Of a DNA stretch of 6,975 nt, positions 5,380 to 6,975 are shown piece by piece. The stretch is from an uncultured Lachnospiraceae bacterium (GTDB lineage: Bacteria; Bacillota; Clostridia; Lachnospirales; Lachnospiraceae), in NCBI GenBank assembly GCA_910578795.1, contig CAJTSD010000076.1, positions 1-6,975 of the forward strand. Reading direction: 5' to 3'. Each line of letters opens with the position of its first letter. The stretch's first letter is position 1. A program made the translations under genes and the position numbers. The notes under the pieces are model-generated. The model saw only the letters and a program-made list of their open reading frames with translations, did not search any database and was not told the origin of the DNA.

Positions 5380-6975
5380 AAAAGTTTTTAAATACATCGG
5401 TTTCTTTCTGCAGCGCCGCGGCAATCTCTTGGTTTTCATCCATTCTGCTGCTGATATTCTCCATATCCGTTACCAGCACCTGCGTGCTCTCCGCCGCACC
5501 GGCAACGCCGTTCGCGCCCTCTTCAATTGCGTCCGTAATGGTACCGATCGAACCTGCAATCTCATCCACTGCATTTCTTAAATCATCCGTTTTTGCCGTA
5601 AACTCATTCATAACGGACTCAATATAGGTTGCATTGTCCCGATACTGTACACCGCTCCCCACAAAGTTCTCAAATTCCGGAAGAATAGAATCATTGACAT
5701 ACTCTACAAGATTATTGGCATTTCCTGCAAGATTATACACAGCATTGGTAACCACGCTGTTAATCTGCTGAATATGGTTTGCCGTTTCACGGCTCGATTC
5801 CGCAAGCTGTCTGATTTCATCTGCGACAACCGCAAACCCTTTTCCTGCCTCACCTGCTCTTGCCGCTTCAATGGATGCGTTAAGCGCAAGGAGATTTGTC
5901 TTACTTGAAATACTCAATATATCATTTGTCAGACCGTTTACCTGCTCTACACTCTTACTTTCCTCAATTGCCTTATTTAATACATCAAGAATTTCCTGTA
6001 CTTTTGAGCTTGTTTCCTGCATATTGGTACGCGCATTGGATTCCATTTCATCTGCGTTCATCTTCATCTGCTTTGAGTATTCATTAATACTGTTTGACTT
6101 ATCCGCAATCGTTTCCACTTCCTGGCGCACCGACTCTGCATTGTGATTAATCGCTGTGGCAGAGTTTCCAACCTCCTGCATGGTTGCGGAAAGCTCCTGT
6201 GTCACTGCCGATAAATCAGCCGCACTGTCATTGGAAGTTCTGACACTCTCCTGTACCTTATTGACCACTTCCTCAAGCCGTCTTGAATTTTCAATGATCA
6301 GCTTCATAATATGCTGCAGCTTTTCCATAAAAGTATTGATGCCATTTCCTAAATCAGCAATCTCGTCATTTGACAAAATACTGATTCGCTTTGTCAAATC
6401 TCCTTCATTATGATCAATATCCTCAATAATATCATGAATTTCCCTGTTTGCAATATTGAGCTTTTTAATGACAAGTATAAACACGCAATAAAGAGCGCCA
6501 CCAATTACTAAGATACAGACAATAATACCTGCTGTATTTTTCACAAGTGCCCTGCGATATTCTGCATTCAGGGCATAGCTTGCATTTTCCGCACTTTCGC
6601 GCGCAATATTCTCCATTTTCGTGATTTGCGCCTGGATATCATTACTGTAGTCCCTGATCAATCCGTTTGCAAGTGCAAACGCCTGCTCCTTCTCATTGTT
6701 TCCACTATATGCAAGAAGATTTGCAATCTCATATTTTAGATTCCCATAACTTGCTGTCAGCTGGTTATAGGCTGCTTCATCCGTTGCAACAAGTGCATCT
6801 TTATATGCTTCAAGATAATCTTCAATAATTTCCTGTTCCTGCCGCACGTTATCCACTAAACCGATGAGCGTATCAAGGTCTGTTGCAATAATATGTGACA
6901 ATGCAAGTCTGTGAATCTCCTGTGTTTCCCTCTGAATATCACTCAGCTGTGAAATGTTCACCATATGCTCCTCCG
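5378..6975 (-). CDS. Methyl-accepting chemotaxis protein, 5' end cut by the window
   Basis: Chemoreceptors span the membrane, sense ligands outside the cell and control the CheA kinase through CheW, and so steer flagellar motility. Numbered from the ATG at 6964, residues 1-140 are a helical extracellular sensor resembling the four-helix-bundle type. Residues 144-167 form one membrane span, 168-220 a HAMP-like linker (EGDLTKRISILSNDEI) and 221-528 the cytoplasmic signalling rod. The conserved hairpin tip is clear at 351-397, with SKTNLLALNASIEAARAGEA followed by GKGFAVVADEIRQLAESS. Only one membrane span is visible; this receptor type normally has another near its N-terminus. The frame also stays open upstream of that ATG to the window edge (codons GAG, GAG, CAT). 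I therefore infer that the gene continues beyond 6975. GGAGG at 6970-6974, close to the ATG, makes an internal start possible but would leave a protein without its first span. The ligand is unknown. thiN follows after 15 bases. Confidence 0.93.
   Translation of the reverse strand, partial: EEHMVNISQLSDIQRETQEIHRLALSHIIATDLDTLIGLVDNVRQEQEIIEDYLEAYKDALVATDEAAYNQLTASYGNLKYEIANLLAYSGNNEKEQAFALANGLIRDYSNDIQAQITKMENIARESAENASYALNAEYRRALVKNTAGIIVCILVIGGALYCVFILVIKKLNIANREIHDIIEDIDHNEGDLTKRISILSNDEIADLGNGINTFMEKLQHIMKLIIENSRRLEEVVNKVQESVRTSNDSAADLSAVTQELSATMQEVGNSATAINHNAESVRQEVETIADKSNSINEYSKQMKMNADEMESNARTNMQETSSKVQEILDVLNKAIEESKSVEQVNGLTNDILSISSKTNLLALNASIEAARAGEAGKGFAVVADEIRQLAESSRETANHIQQINSVVTNAVYNLAGNANNLVEYVNDSILPEFENFVGSGVQYRDNATYIESVMNEFTAKTDDLRNAVDEIAGSIGTITDAIEEGANGVAGAAESTQVLVTDMENISSRMDENQEIAAALQKETDVFKNF

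Noticed and set aside
5147..5581. Plus-strand open frame of 144 codons across the thiN and chemoreceptor junction
   Set aside because: It is antisense to two well-supported genes and has low-complexity, Arg-rich content without recognisable motifs.

Overview
The window carries six genes, all on the minus strand, so transcription runs from high to low coordinates. The mix suggests a Firmicute, most likely a motile anaerobic member of the Clostridia near the Lachnospiraceae. The grounds are moderate GC content, strong GGAGG-type ribosome binding sites, short intergenic gaps, a cofactor-independent phosphoglycerate mutase, a PF06541 membrane protein, and an enolase and chemoreceptor that read like clostridial versions. 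This placement is inferred from sequence character; no search was run.

The right half (about 3840-6975) is a tight three-gene run. It starts with a methyl-accepting chemotaxis receptor whose N-terminus probably lies beyond the right edge. Fifteen bases later comes thiN (thiamine pyrophosphokinase, GTG start). This overlaps by ATGA a PF06541 membrane protein with five predicted membrane segments and a charged helical tail. The spacing implies one transcript with coupled translation of the last two genes.

The middle (2209-3750) is gpmI. An 89-base gap before it holds a candidate promoter and an AT-only inverted repeat, and a large intrinsic terminator follows it. The next gene is eno (644-2020). 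GpmI and enolase catalyse consecutive steps of lower glycolysis (3-phosphoglycerate to 2-phosphoglycerate to phosphoenolpyruvate). The terminator between them suggests separate or attenuated transcription despite the shared pathway. eno is followed by its own intrinsic terminator, then a GNAT-family acetyltransferase (59-547).

Most of the window is ordinary housekeeping sequence, and I see no mobile element, CRISPR array, RNA gene or clearly new system. The most unusual point is an in-frame insertion of about 32 residues in enolase, in the loop that in studied enolases closes over the active site. The ATGA coupling of a PF06541 membrane protein to thiamine pyrophosphokinase, and the layered hairpin after gpmI, are smaller points of interest.
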